This document shows positions 34,757 through 46,366 of a stretch of 64,000 nucleotides of DNA, piece after piece. The notes beneath the pieces were generated by a model that searched no databases, was not told the DNA's origin, and saw nothing but the letters and a program-made list of their open reading frames with translations. The stretch's first letter is position 1, and each line of letters starts with the position of its first letter. The stretch is from Clitopilus passeckerianus (taxonomy: Eukaryota; Basidiomycota; Agaricomycetes; Agaricales; Entolomataceae): assembly GCA_944990035.1 (NCBI GenBank), contig CALYLX010000035.1, positions 62,001-126,000 of the forward strand, read 5' to 3'. The translations under genes and the position numbers were made by a program.

Positions 34757-35189
34757 ACTCTTTGAGAGGGAGGATCTATCTATTTTGTCTTTATATCAAA
34801 TGTAACTATACCGTCCGTTTTTATCGCCACCTCCAGCACGAGTGGACACAGACAAGCCTGGCAAGTGATCAACAATACCTTCCAGGCTTGCCTGTGTTCA
34901 TTGAACGCATTTTCATTACTCTTCTTTCTTGTTGTACTCAATAGTCAGCGCAATATGCATAACTTTTAGCTCGACTCCCGCTTGAGCCTTGGAAAGCAGA
35001 TAGTCATGATGACTTTGAAGGACTTTCGCAACTGCGACTGGGGTGAAACTATTTTACATTTGGAAAATATTAATGTACATGACAAAACTAAACTGCATCG
35101 TTTGTTATTTATTAGTATTACCGTTTCGCTGCATTGCTTTGGGAGTCCATATCACCCATCCATTCTTCGAAAGTGAAACTCCTACTGCA
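34757..35189. other. Convergent intergenic region between the MATE gene and cullin copy B
   Basis: It holds the 3' ends of two convergent genes and a hairpin at 34850-34895. No gene was seen. Confidence 0.5.
34850..34895. repeat. Imperfect inverted repeat (stem-loop) 3' of the MATE gene
   Basis: The arms CAGACAAGCCTGG and CCAGGCTTGCCTG pair with one mismatch around a loop of about 22 bases. It lies about 95 bases after the MATE stop codon, so it should be in the 3' UTR or terminator region. Confidence 0.7.
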
Positions 35190-36791
35190 CTAATTCACCC
35201 CAGCGGCTTCCATAAACACCCCTTGCTCTTCGAGACATTCGCGCAGGTGAAGCTATTCAAAGTTGTAAGCATATTTGTCAGGTTTCGAGGAGCACCAGAT
35301 GACCTACTGCGCTTTTAAATGTCTGCGCGTCCGCCTGCACACCAGGAGAGTCAATCAATCCACCGACATATCTCCCGACCGCCTCTGCGCTCTTGCTTGC
35401 ATCAAATCCAGTCGCGGGGTTTTGATTTACAATCGTCGTAAACACCTTCTTGAGATCAGAGAGGAGATTTCCATCGTTGTTGAAGCATTGAACGATTAGA
35501 TCTGTGTACTTGATCTGAATATGGAGAAGGGCATTGGCATAGGTTGTGGGGTCGGGTCCGATACTGGGAGGGGAGAAATGAGTAGAGGAGGATGCGGGAG
35601 GTACCTGAACAAGTTGCTGGAGGAAGTTGAGCCCGTCTTCCTGAACCCTGGATACGAAACGTTCGCGAAGTGGTCTTAGGCCTTCGGGCATGCATGAAAG
35701 GAAGGAATACGTGCGCTGAAGAGCCGCCCTGTCGTCAATCACGAAGAGTGCAGGCACGTTATCGGCGAGAGAGTCAACGTAGGTGCGTAAGAGCACCTCT
35801 TTGCACGTAGAGATGAGCTCGGCTCTGGTGGATGGATGAAGGTACTCCGAAGCGAGAGATGCTTCCTCCCTAAGGCGTTGGGCAACTCGATCGGAATAAG
35901 CGGCGACATCCGTAACGTTCGCGATTTGGGATACCAGTCGATTGTATTCATTTGTGTAGTAAGCCCTCGTGGCAATGAGGAAGTCGGCTTGGAACTCCTC
36001 TTCGTAGACGCGGAGGTTCAGTGTTGAAAAGTTGTCGGCGTCAATCCCAAGGGAGACGAAAGAGTCAACGGCGACTTTGACGAGATCAAGGTTAACCTGT
36101 TCGCCGTTACGATGTTTGGTGATGAGGTGAATGGCAGGTTGAGAGAGGCCTCCATTGACGTCGCGTCTCTGGATGACGGAGAAGACGTGGTCCCTCCAAA
36201 GCAATGTAGCAAGCTAAAAAGCAGCCATAGTCAGTCAAGCATCCGACGTGAGTTCATTAGGGGACATACAGCTTCAATTGGATAAACACCCCATCTCCCT
36301 TCAACCCGTTGGTGTCTCACCCAGTAACGGTTGATTGTGGAAAAGCCACGATTCAAAGCATGGAAAGAGGCTTTGTAGCGCTGCTATTCGGTGGCGTACA
36401 TGCTAAGAAGTTCTTCGTCTTCCACGCCAAGGGAGGACTACATGAGTGAGATGTCAGCTTCGAGATCGCAGGGAAAGGACACTACACAACTTACTTCAGC
36501 AACGAGGTTGACGCGATTCGTGAGGTGGTCCTTTAAGAGGTTGTAGATCTCCCCTCCTACCAAGTTCGCCCCGCCTCTATTGCTAGGCGATGAACTTCCC
36601 AAACTATGTTTTGACGAAGTACAGTAGTTGTAAACTGTAGTATAGAGATCACTCTGTTCCTTGGGCGACAGAGTAATCTCTGGATGGGAAATGATACGCT
36701 GCGTAGCATGGACGATGTACGCCCACATTTTTTCTAGAGGCGCGTTCATACCTGGAGAAGGCAAGAAAGTCAAATTGACAGAAGATGACAT
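35190..36791 (-). pseudogene. Truncated cullin-1-like gene, copy B, with one nonsense codon
   Basis: Exons in transcript order are 36495-36791, 36270-36437, 35308-36213 and 35190-35252. Frames join properly to give 477 codons, except for TAG at 36384-36386. That codon replaces the invariant Trp of the cullin motif YxxEW (copy A FYTREWEAY, copy C TTEWKRY). The rest is well kept: LYTTVYNYCTSSKH, INRYWVRHQRVEGRWGVYPIEA, KHRNGEQVNLDLVK, VYEEEFQADFL, HPSTRAELISTCKEVLLR and NPATGFDASKSAEAVGRYV. The final exon codes for LHLRECLEEQGVFMEAAGVN, matching copies A and C. The second exon is 168 bases, the same as the corresponding exon in copies A and D. A recent loss of function is the simplest reading. 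Confidence 0.82.
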
Positions 36792-37080
36792 TGTTAGGTT
36801 TCCTAGGAACGAACCAAACGCGTTGGAGGCGTTTATATACCTGCTGATTGTCTGAAACTCCACTGTAAATCAGTCGTCTAATGACTGTTGGGTGAGTGTT
36901 TAGCTATGCCATAGTCATCTTGGCTTTTTGCTCTGTCTAATGCCATTTTATGGAGGTTAAGGACGAAATGTATGCGCAAGACGGTTTGAATATATTATGA
37001 GGAAGATCGTAGTAAAAGTACAATAGATGGTATTATATCGTGAGTTCCAACTCATTCGTGTCCATGTACATGTTTGTGAA

Positions 37081-38502
37081 TCAGACGTTCCGAGTCGTAT
37101 CATAAGCCCCTCCACTTGTAGCATGAGTGCCATTACCATTCAAACCAGTATGAGGGCCCATTCCACTATTCAATCCCGTATGACCTCCCATCCCTCCGGC
37201 TCCACCAGCACCCATCATATTCCCAGCACCCCCAACTGCAGACGCATCGAACGGAGCCCCATTCATCGCCTCACTCATCTCCCCACCCCATCCAGCCTCC
37301 CTCGTAACCGGCCACTGCCCACTCATCCCAGGCGCATAATTAAACGCCATCGGCCCACCCACACCTCCCAATCCCCTCCTAAGGAACAACGACCCCGTCC
37401 TCGGCAATAGCTCATGATTAAACCTGAAATCCCACACACTCGCAAACGTCGTCCTAAACGCCACGAACGCGCACGCAGTACCGATGAGGCCGCCGACGGT
37501 GACGTCCCACCAGTGGTGGTACCCGTCCATGGTCATGACGAGGGCGATGAGCATGGCGCCGAGGATGGGGCCCATGAAGAGGAGCATTTTCCAGTAGGCG
37601 GGGTTGTGTGAGGAGAGGAGCTTGAGTTGGGCGTTGAAGTAGAGGGAGAGGAAGATGAAGCCTGCGAAGGCGGCGGTGGCGTGCCCGCTAGGGAGGGATT
37701 CGAGGGCGTCGTTGATGTCTTTTTTGTTGCCTGTGCACTGGGTACGACATGAATGTTAGTCTGTGATATAGGGGGTATGGGAAATAGGAGAACCTACGAC
37801 TTCACGAGTGAAATAGAGCTGTCGGAAGCCTGATCCTACCGTACCCTCGGGTATTTGAGGATTGCAAACGACGAGGAAATGTGGTCGTGGACCTCCCACA
37901 AGGCACTTGATTACGACCTGGAAGAGAGCGGCGGTGACTAGAGATTGTGTCAATATCTGGGTCGCACTTGATAGGTTTTTTAAAATTTAAACGTACTCAA
38001 GCTCTTTAGGAGTCCCATGGTGGTCGTGAAGAGGTGATCCATGCTTCTAATGCGTATTTGGAACAACAAGAAGAAGACGAATGGGAGCATAAAGGCAAGG
38101 AATGCTGCGAGCCAGATTGGAACGAGGTCTTTTTGCATCGGGACAGCGGTTGTGGGCTATGGAAACTCGTTAGTAGAGGTTATGGCGTCACTGTATCCCG
38201 TGTACGTACAAAGATGATCTCGCCATCCTGGAAGGTGATAGCGAACCAACGATTATAGGCAGGGGCTGGATAGGGTTGAGTTAGCGCTGACAGCTTTTGG
38301 TAAGATAGCTGTATTCACGAGCAAAGTAGATCCCAAGGCCAGCCACACCAGCGAGCAGCATAGTAAAGATATCAAAGCCATGCAGGCGGAACCACCTTCC
38401 AATGCGAAAGGGGTTTCCATTTCCATAACCCATACCAGGTCCACGACGGGTGGTGGACGCCCCCTTTTCGTGAGCACCATTCGGCTGAGTGCGACGGAAC
38501 AT
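37081..38502 (-). CDS. PAP2-family lipid phosphate phosphatase (DPP1/LPP-like)
   Basis: An integral membrane phosphatase likely acting on phosphatidate or diacylglycerol pyrophosphate. The start is MFRRTQPNGAHEKGAST with the first membrane segment near LHGFDIFTMLLAGVAGLGIYF. The three PAP2 motifs are visible: KCLVGGPRP, LPSGHATAAF and GYHHWWDVTVGG. The last lacks the usual SR start but keeps the His and Asp. A further membrane segment precedes FVAFRTTFASVWDFRFNHELLPR. The C-terminal 100 residues are Gly/Met-rich, with AGGAGGMGGHTGLNSG repeats. At least four exons; the second (about 37990-38270) was not fixed precisely. An upstream in-frame Met at 38565 is possible. Confidence 0.88.
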
Positions 38503-39035
38503 GGTGAAGACTGTCGAGCTAACTTGAAGTGGAAAGAAACGTCTTCTTGGCGAAATGGCAATCACTTCTTGGCTCGGTTTTAAGGACCACCAGCCAACGA
38601 CGCGACGGTGATGTCACGTTGAGAAATGGCGTATGACTGGAGCGACAACGAATTGTGGTGAGGACCAAGTCGACGTCATCGTGGAAAGGTCAAAGCGCGC
38701 TTGCGCCACGAGTTTCTATACGACGGAGATCCGGTCCGTCGAAATTGGTTCCGTGGATCATGTGACTCAGATCCGGAAGCCGACTGCCACTCCGACTTGG
38801 CCTTTCAATGAAATTCTTCAAGGTTTGTTGCGTGCTTCAGCGTGTCCTTTTGTCCAGCTCTCACCAAGTAGAGAGCGATCACTAGTCTATGTTAATATGC
38901 CGGTTCACATTCTCTTCTGAAATTATTAACATAAATTATGTGATTTTATTCTAATCCATTTCTCATTTCGCTCCAGGAAGACAAAACTTTGAAACTGCCC
39001 GCTCATAAGCACCAACTCATAACTCCAAATCCATT
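38503..39035. other. Intergenic region between PAP2 and cullin copy C
   Basis: No gene was seen. It contains the PAP2 promoter at its left end and an AT-rich segment near 38930-38970. Confidence 0.45.
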
Positions 39036-40680
39036 TTATGCCACACCTGCCGCATTCCGGTAAACATCTTGCTCTTCGAGATATGTTTCAGCCAGCCTCC
39101 GCTATCCAACCTCGTAAGCGCCAAGATCAGTGACACAGAGATACGAATGACTTACCGCAAGCTTAAATGACTCCGTAGACATCTGTACATGAGGAGAATC
39201 GATCAACATACCCACATATTCCCCAACTACCTCCGCACTCTTGCTATGCATCGAACCCAGTTGCTGCATTTCCGTTGACGACTACCCTGAAGACCCTCTT
39301 GAGCTCGGCTACATATCCTCCATCATCGTTGAAGCATTGAAAGATGATAGCCGAATATTTGGCCTCAATTTGGAGAAGAGCGGTGACGTAGGTTTCGGGA
39401 TCGACGTTCGCGGCGGGGACATCCAGAGACGACTGGAACAGTTGCTGGAGAATGTCAAGCCCTCCTGCTATAACCCACGACGCGATATTCCGGCGAAGCA
39501 GCCCCAGACCCTCAGGCGCACGCAAAAGGAGGGCATACATGCGCTGGAGAGCCTCCGTATCCTCGGCTTCCAATAACGACGGTATCCTACCGGACAGGAC
39601 GTCCAGGTACCTGCGGAGCAGGACCTCTCTACAGGCGGAGATGAATGCACCACGCGTGGATGGGTGAAGACAACGAGTGGCCAGCGCATTTTCCTCCCTG
39701 AGGCGTCTGTCAACTTCGTCGAAATACCCCGTACCATCGGTCACGTCTACGAGCTGGGCGAGAAGTTTGTCGGATTCGTTGGTATAGTACGCCCTCGTGG
39801 CTATGAGGAAGAAGGATTCGAATTCTTCTTCGTAAACCGCGAGGTTCACTTGGTTGTTAGTGTTAAGATTGGCGGTGTCGAGGCCGAGCGAAACGAAGGA
39901 GTCGAGGGTGATTTTGACGAGGTCTAAATTAACCTGTTCACCATTGCGATGTTTGGTAATAGAGGTGATGAGAGCGTTGGTAAGGGTTCCACTGTATGCG
40001 CGTCCCTGGAACGGTAAGGATACGGTCTTTCCAGAGTGAGAGAGCAAGCTGTGGATGCAGGAATCTTAGTATGAGGGAAATGAGCCAAGGGAGATCAGTC
40101 CGGGAACGTACAATGTCAATTGGATAAATCTTGTTGTGCCCGTTTCTACGTTCCTCTGCAATCCAGTGGCGGTTAAGCCACGCAAATCCCCGATGTAAGA
40201 TGTGTGAAGCGGCTGCATAGCGCTTCCATTCGGTGGTAGAGAATGCCAGATATTCTTCATCCTCCAGAACAAGGAGTTGCTGTATTATTGATAAGTTAGC
40301 GTCGAGATTTAGATAGGTATATTCAGGGTAGCCTACCTGAGAGATCTCTTCAAGATGATTGATGAGAGCTTCTTTAAGGCCATTGTATGCTTCTCTTCCT
40401 GCAAAATGATCGCGTCCGGGTCCTAGGTAGGCGTGTTAGTAAAATCTACATCTAGAGAACGGAAAATCCTACTCCAAGAGCCGTGCGTTGAAGACGTGCA
40501 GTAGTTATACACCGTCGTGTAGAGATTACACTGCGCCTTTGCCGATAATGGATCCTCCGAGTGGGAAATGATCTGCTTCACGACGTTGATTAGGTACGAC
40601 AGCAATTCCTCGACAGGCGCGCTTGCGGGTGGGGCCGCCAGGGGGGTCGTTTCAATGGAAGCTGGGATGATGGGAGTCAT
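39036..40680 (-). pseudogene. Truncated cullin-1-like gene, copy C, with frameshifts
   Basis: The start is MTPIIPASIETTPLAAPPAS, then LYTTVYNYCTSS. Later exons read LEDEEYLAFSTTEWKRYAAA, LNRHWIAEERRNGHNKIYPI, KHRNGEQVNLDLVKI, VYEEEFESFFLIATRAYYTN and HPSTRGAFISACREVLLR. Two frame breaks are seen. One is between 39975 and 40040, where LALSLWKDRILTVPGTRIQ shifts to GTLTNALITSITKHRNG. The other is an extra base near 39246, where ATGFDA meets a stop while the next frame continues SKSAEVVGEYVGMLIDSP. The last exon, 39036-39101, still reads RRLAETYLEEQDVYRNAAGVA, homologous to copies A and B. It appears to be a decaying gene. Confidence 0.8.
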
Positions 40681-42492
40681 GGATCAAGGAGAGCCTGAAG
40701 CGCGAAGGCGACGCGCTTTTAAATTTTAAGTATCGCGACCGTCAATTAATTAGGAGGCTCCAGGCACCGAGGACGGACGCGTCTGCTGACAACCTTTCCA
40801 CATATTTGGATATTTGGTGAGTTATAATGACTCTATTCAACTATAGGAAGTGTTTCATGATATTATTCATAAACATGTGCGTGGAAACAAGCCAAAAATC
40901 GGTAAATGAAGCAGGAGGAAGGTCAAGAATGCCAGATGGCAGGAGATGGAGCCAGGGGCAACTCGGTGTAGCAACTCTAAGTGCCGGCCGGGAGTCGGTC
41001 GGAACCGTGGGACCCCAAATGGCCGACGCCAAAACAGTCGGTCCAGGCATCAGGCTGGGCCATGTCCTTGCTCTCGCCACGCACCTCTCGTCCTGCAACG
41101 AACTCCCGACTCCACTTTGCGTGAGCATCCACATTGGAAATCGGTATGTATCTTTATGCATAATGTTTTGAAAAGAGACTTAACGGGAATCCAATGGAAG
41201 TTTGCCAGTGGGCATTCCGAACGACGAACTCAAAGGGCGAATCTGAGGTAGGCCTGACATGGCCCTTGCCGGATGAGTATAAGGGAAGATCAATTGCAAA
41301 TCGAAAAGAGTATGCCCTCTCCTTTTTGCACCGTTGCCTCCTAACATTGAATTTTAACTTTCAGATGCGACCCATATTCCAAATATATCTCGAGATAGCA
41401 AAGCAAGGCCCATGAGCAGCGTGTTCGATTGCTGCTTCTCTTTACTGGGCCGATAGAGCTCATTCTTGGTTTCGACCATGTCCGCTTCCTACCTGCTGGC
41501 CGGCGCAACCTACCTCCAGAGCATGGCTCGCGAGATTCTGCCTCCAGCCCACTTCCTTTTTACTGCAGAGATGGCCTTTTTCTGCCGACACATGTAACGG
41601 AGCTCAAATACAGCTTGGCGCCTTGCGTGTCCCAGCTAGCGTCAAGATGGAAACAGCCATTGTAGATGGACATCATTGACATATGGTCGTCGTCACATCT
41701 CAACGAAGCTGTTGCTCTCCGCCCTACGACCAGCCGTGTCTCTGCCTCCCCTAGGGACCTTCTGGTTGGCAGCTCTGGGAACGCCCTTTATCGGCCCCAT
41801 CCCAATCCTGACACCAAAGTTCATCTCCCGCGGAATGCCCCTCCATTGCTCGCAATCTCGTCCAAGTCCAAGTCGCCAAGAGCAGAAAGCTTCAAACCTT
41901 CTCCTGCAGCTTCTCCGCTTACCCCTTCATGTTCAGAAGCGGTGGCTCGATGAGATCTCGGACGTTGAATCTCCTTCCCTCTGGGCTCTACGCCCAGAAG
42001 ACGCGAGTCCTGCCCTCCATTTCCCTCCGGTCGGGTGCGGAATATCATCCCCGGCCCCAGGTCTCCCGCACACGAAGCTACGATGTCCTCATTTCAAAAC
42101 GAGCAGAGGTTACATTGCCGTCCTCGTACTGGGACATGATGGAATCGAGATAAAGGGAGGCCCTAGGGGTTCACTTGTAGCCAAAGTGCTCTCCGACACG
42201 AAGCGGCGGGGATGCATGGGGGAATCTCGGCGTAATTTGGGTGAAGGACGGTGAAGGGAAGAGCGAAAATTCGGACTGCGTAGTTGACGTGCGCATTTCA
42301 GAAAGGACAATTTAGCAGAGCAGTCCTTTAAACGTAGTCATTTAGCGTTGTTTCTACTCAGTTTCGTTAGCCAACCCCGAGAATTCTGAGCCACATGATG
42401 TTCGCGTGAGTGAGTCCACACCGCGTCTCAGCCTCCCAGGCAACAGACAGGACTGAATAAGCGCCCAGCGGCTTTCTCCTGTACTTCCATTG
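40681..42492. other. Gene-free stretch upstream of NACHT copy 2
   Basis: Several open frames exist (for example 41676-42254, plus), but they lack domains, codon-like composition or splice support. It may hold decayed sequence. The right end should contain the NACHT copy 2 promoter. Confidence 0.4.
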
Positions 42493-44832
42493 ATGCAGCA
42501 CCCAGACAACGATGCAGGAGCCAACTTCCGCCTGAACGACTCTACAATTAACAGCTCACGAGATACGAATGTCCATATTACGCATAACCAGCTTCTAAGC
42601 AAAGGTCTGTCCTATCTCGCAACTGTAGAGGCGTAACGGGAACTTTGAACGTGAACTTACGACTCTACAGATGCCATGACTATCCTGCAGGAACATGCTG
42701 CGTTCGGAGCTCTTTTTGACTCAAAAGAGCGCTTTGATCCTCCCAAATGCCATCCGGATACACGAAAGGCTGTCCTGGACGCTATCAATCGCTGGGCGCA
42801 GGACCAAGAAGGCGATTCAAAACCTATAATGTGGCTTCGTGGTGCAGCAGGAGCCGGGAAATCCGCTATCGCACAAACATCTGCTGAAGGATGGGAAGAG
42901 CTGAAGATCCTCGCTGCAAGTTTTTTCTTTTCACGCACTGCAGCCGGCCGAAATGAGAGCAGCCGTCTCATCCCCACACTCGCATATCAACTTTCTCTCT
43001 CTGCCCCATCCTCCTGGCCTCATATGAAGGCTGCTCTCCTCCGAGATGTCGGTCTCTTTGAGAGGAGTCTCAAAACACAGCTGACCGAACTCATCATCCG
43101 CCCACTAGCAGCTGCAGCGGCCAAGGGAGACTTTGGTTGTCATGTTGTCATTATCGATGGTCTCGATGAATGTTGCATCGATCTCCCCGGTCAGGAACAT
43201 GAAGCACAGCAAAAGGACATAATCGATGCCATTACAGCCTACGCAAAGCAGGCCAATTGCCCGCTTCGCTTTCTCATCGCCAGTCGACCAGAACGTCAGA
43301 TACGTGCCAGCTTCTCACGTCGACCTCTCTCAGATCTATCGCGTACTATTGTGTTAGACGAGACACAGAATCCCAACGCCGACATTGAGCTATATCTCGA
43401 ATGTAGGATCGGCGAAATCAAACATAACCACCCCTATCTCGGATCGTCGTGGCCACCCGAGGGCACCATTTCCCTCCTCCTCCAGAAATCGTCTGGTCAC
43501 TTCATTTATGCTGCTACCGCGACACGATATCTTGAGCGGCCACGGCAGGACCCAAGAATAGCTTTGGAAGCTATTTTGAACATTGGCGACTTGGACATCA
43601 ATAGTGATTCCCCATTTGCTGAACTCGACGCCCTGTATCTCCTCATTATGCGTTCGGTTCAGCCGAGTTCACTGGCAACTGTGCTGAAAATCTTCGAGTT
43701 GATGGGGTTCAACGAATCGTTTCGCCCCAAAATACTGCAGGATTCTCAGTGGTTTCCATTCACCGGTCTCCCCTACTCCTCGCCTAACTCTCTGGAGCAA
43801 CATCTCTTCCTTCCTTCCGGCTCAGTCTACCTTCATCTAGTGGATTTACACTCAATCCTAGATGTCCCCTTGGACGGGCATACTCCTATTCGGTTTATGC
43901 ATGCCTCGTTCAGCGAATTCCTTTCCAACCAGATTCGATCTGGCCCTTTCTATATCGACTGGATCGAGGCATTTTCTCAGCTACAACCCATTAGACTGAA
44001 GCATCTCCTGATACAGTCCCTACATAAGGGCTTTGGACGCGAGCTACAACCCGGATACGAGCCGGATTGTCTTGCAATTGAGCTGGTATGGGGCCTCGAG
44101 CCTGAGCATGCTCAGTTCCCTCCGCCTGCCGGTTTTCCTGAGGGATTAGCGGCATTGATTGGGAAGGATGATGAAGTGTTTGCTTCCTACATCCGCAGCG
44201 TTGGCCTAGATAAATATGGCGTTGAACGCAATGTCGAGCAGCTCGAGAAATATCTGTTTACAATCCGGGGAATATGGGATACAGATGGCATTGGGACCAT
44301 CATCACGTATTTGAAGGTAAGCAGACTAGATGAAATACAGCTCCCTTCACAGCTGATTTACCTTTGTATAGCGATGTGGAATCGAAAATATTCGGCCATT
44401 ATCAACCACTCAAGGCCTAAACCCCGTGCCATTCAATAAACACGACGATCAGTCACGGTCAACGGGAGAACAATCTGAAGTAGCCTGCTTTCCTGTATCT
44501 TCCATAGTTGAATCCACTCACGTTATGCCGACAGGAACCAAGCATTGAAGCCGGCACCCCGGCGGGGCCAAGGCGTGAAGAATCCAAAGATCAAGTTACA
44601 GAAACCAAGGACGATGATGCTCAGGTAAATTCAAGGGTTCAATTCCATCACGCTTCTTTGCATAACTAATGCGCATAAACAGGTTTCATTCGCCTCTCCC
44701 AACAGACGGGAGGCAACAGGATTAAGCAGCACCACGCAGAGTTCTGCACCCAGCATGGGTTGGAGGCGAGGTTATAAGCAACGACTTTCTCAACTACGAG
44801 GGAAAATATTGGATACGAAAATTTGGCGGTGA
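42493..44832 (+). CDS. NACHT STAND NTPase, copy 2 (intact)
   Basis: Exons 42493-42604, 42671-44316, 44372-44479, 44535-44624 and 44683-44832 give 701 aa in whole codons. The first exon carries the polar motif NDSTINSSRDTNVHITHNQ. The NACHT core has KERFDPPKCHPDTRKAVLD, Walker A RGAAGAGKSAIAQ, AASFFFSRTAAGRN, Walker B HVVIIDGLDECC and FLIASRPERQIRASF. Beyond it are SWPPEGTISLLLQKSSGHFIYAA, FAELDALYLLIMRSV and IRFMHASFSEFLSNQ, a helical region common to this family. There is no WD40, ankyrin or TPR array. The tail is charged and basic (MGWRRGYKQRLSQLRGK). The last three short exons rest on splice consensus and phase only. Likely an NLR-like sensor or NTPase; activating signal unknown. Confidence 0.87.
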
Positions 44833-45459
44833 ATCGTGATTGCGTACACCTGTATTTGTTCCATTATTACTTGCCTAGCTTGCAGTGAGATATGCGGATG
44901 GGTAGCCAGAGATTCTGCATGATGAATCGATGAAGGTCCACTGGTCCACTGTGATGAGCGGCACAACAGCGTTAGGCCGAGGTTTGTCAGGACTTGCACA
45001 AATCGGGCACGTGATTCTGTTTGATAGGCGCTCGAGAGTAAGTCTAAGGTTAAGGTTTCCAAAGTTTTGCTTCTTTTTTTCTGGCTTTTCTTCGTCTTCC
45101 ATCTCTTGAACAAACGATGATTTTGGCATATCGGAATTCTGACGCTTTTCCCCGCGACGACTCGGCTTGCTTGTTCAAGAAGCCTAGAATCCTGAAAGAG
45201 TCAAGCTCAAAGTCCGAAGATACGAAGCTAGGCTAATACCACTGGTGCAAATCAGCGTTCCTTTCCTTTCGGAGTGTAACTTGGGATCAAATGCCTGATG
45301 AACTGACTGAAAGCATGAACGGGATCTTGCGACGCCGGGGATGCAGCACAAGGTCGAGATCCCCCAGCCGTCTGGCGACCGCCTGTACTAGGTAAGCCAA
45401 GACGTAAACGCTCCCGACCTTCGACGATCTGACTCACAACTCCAGCTACGACACAAACC
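44833..45459. other. Intergenic region between NACHT copy 2 and cullin copy D
   Basis: A minus-strand open frame at 44875-45129 (MPKSSFVQEMEDEEKPEKKK, with one CPIC pair) has no family I know and could be chance. Otherwise nothing was seen. Confidence 0.4.
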
Positions 45460-46366
45460 ATGGCCACCTCGATAAACGACAGACTCGCCAACATGCCCCC
45501 TATCAATTCAGATATGGACCAAGTCTGGAGCTATCTCTATGAAGGCGTACACCAAATCATGCAAGACCCGTCGGTCAAAATCGAACCCAGGGCTTATGCT
45601 GCCATATATTCAGTCGTTTTTAACTCACTCACAAGTTCAAGACTGCCTCTGGCTCGAAACGGAGAAGATGTATACGGCCGGTTGGAGAAATATCTAAAGC
45701 AACACCTCGCCGAGGTGATCAAGGTATTCATAATCGACCCGTATTGAATCTATACACTGACATATTTTGAATCAGAAAGCAACCGAACTCGGGGGCATCA
45801 GCCTAGTTCAGTACTATGCCATGGAATGGGACCAATACATTGCCGGGTCTAAGCAAGTCAGCCGTCTTTTCGCATACTTGAACCGCCCAGCCGCACAAGC
45901 AGCCGCACGGAGGGCGAATTCACGGGTTTACCCAATCGACAACGTAGGCTCCTCAAGTGATATGGTCGTAATTCACCGTTGATTGCATCTCTTTAGCTAG
46001 CGCTGGTGGTCTGGCGCGAATCTTTCTTTTCTGATACATTACACCCCGGTGCTCGCATCAAGCTATTGAAAGCCCTCGACAATCTCGCAACCCTTCATCA
46101 TGATGGGGAGGAGGGTGATCACGACCTCCTCAAGAAAGCCGTCGACTCTCTATTTGCTCTCGGACTTGACAAGCCAGCTATCAACGGAGACAAGACCTCG
46201 GAAGACTGGGCAAAGAGCTTGGTAAGTTCTCGTATGATCTCGCCACAACGCAGTGGACTGAAGAACTTTCCAGAGAGAGATCTCGGAGCGTATTGAACGA
46301 AATGATGAATCCAAGGCTGAATTTGGGGACAACTTGGCGGGGTTGGCAGGCTCAGTTATTTTGTAG
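45460..46366 (+). CDS. Short cullin-1-like protein, first repeats only (copy D)
   Basis: Exons 45460-45723, 45776-45943, 45997-46221 and 46274-46366 sum to 249 aa. The start MATSINDRLANMPPINSDM is followed by VWSYLYEGVHQIMQDP and a diverged Skp1-contact helix (YAAIYSVVFNSLTSS). Then come QYYAMEWDQYI, FAYLNRPAAQAAARRANSRVYPIDN and LALVVWRESFF. The 168-base second exon and the intron after YPID are at the same places as in copies A and B. The protein ends after about 230 residues with LAGLAGSVIL, well before the third cullin repeat, so it is shorter than A-C. It retains only the Skp1-facing end, and that surface is altered. It may be a functional short form or an early stage of decay. Confidence 0.75.

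Noticed and set aside
36384..36386. UAG stop in cullin B rescued by A-to-I mRNA editing (UAG to UGG restores Trp)
   Set aside because: The chemistry fits, but the NACHT 1 stop is UAA, which one edit cannot restore, and such editing is documented mainly in ascomycete fruiting bodies. Ordinary pseudogenisation is simpler.
41676..42254. 192-codon open frame on the plus strand
   Set aside because: No domain, no splice support and no clear codon bias; a second frame overlaps it for much of its length. Probably chance.
44640..44660. tRNA-like T-loop GGTTCAATTCC
   Set aside because: It lies within a splice-consensus intron of NACHT 2 and no matching acceptor stem, D-arm or anticodon arm surrounds it.
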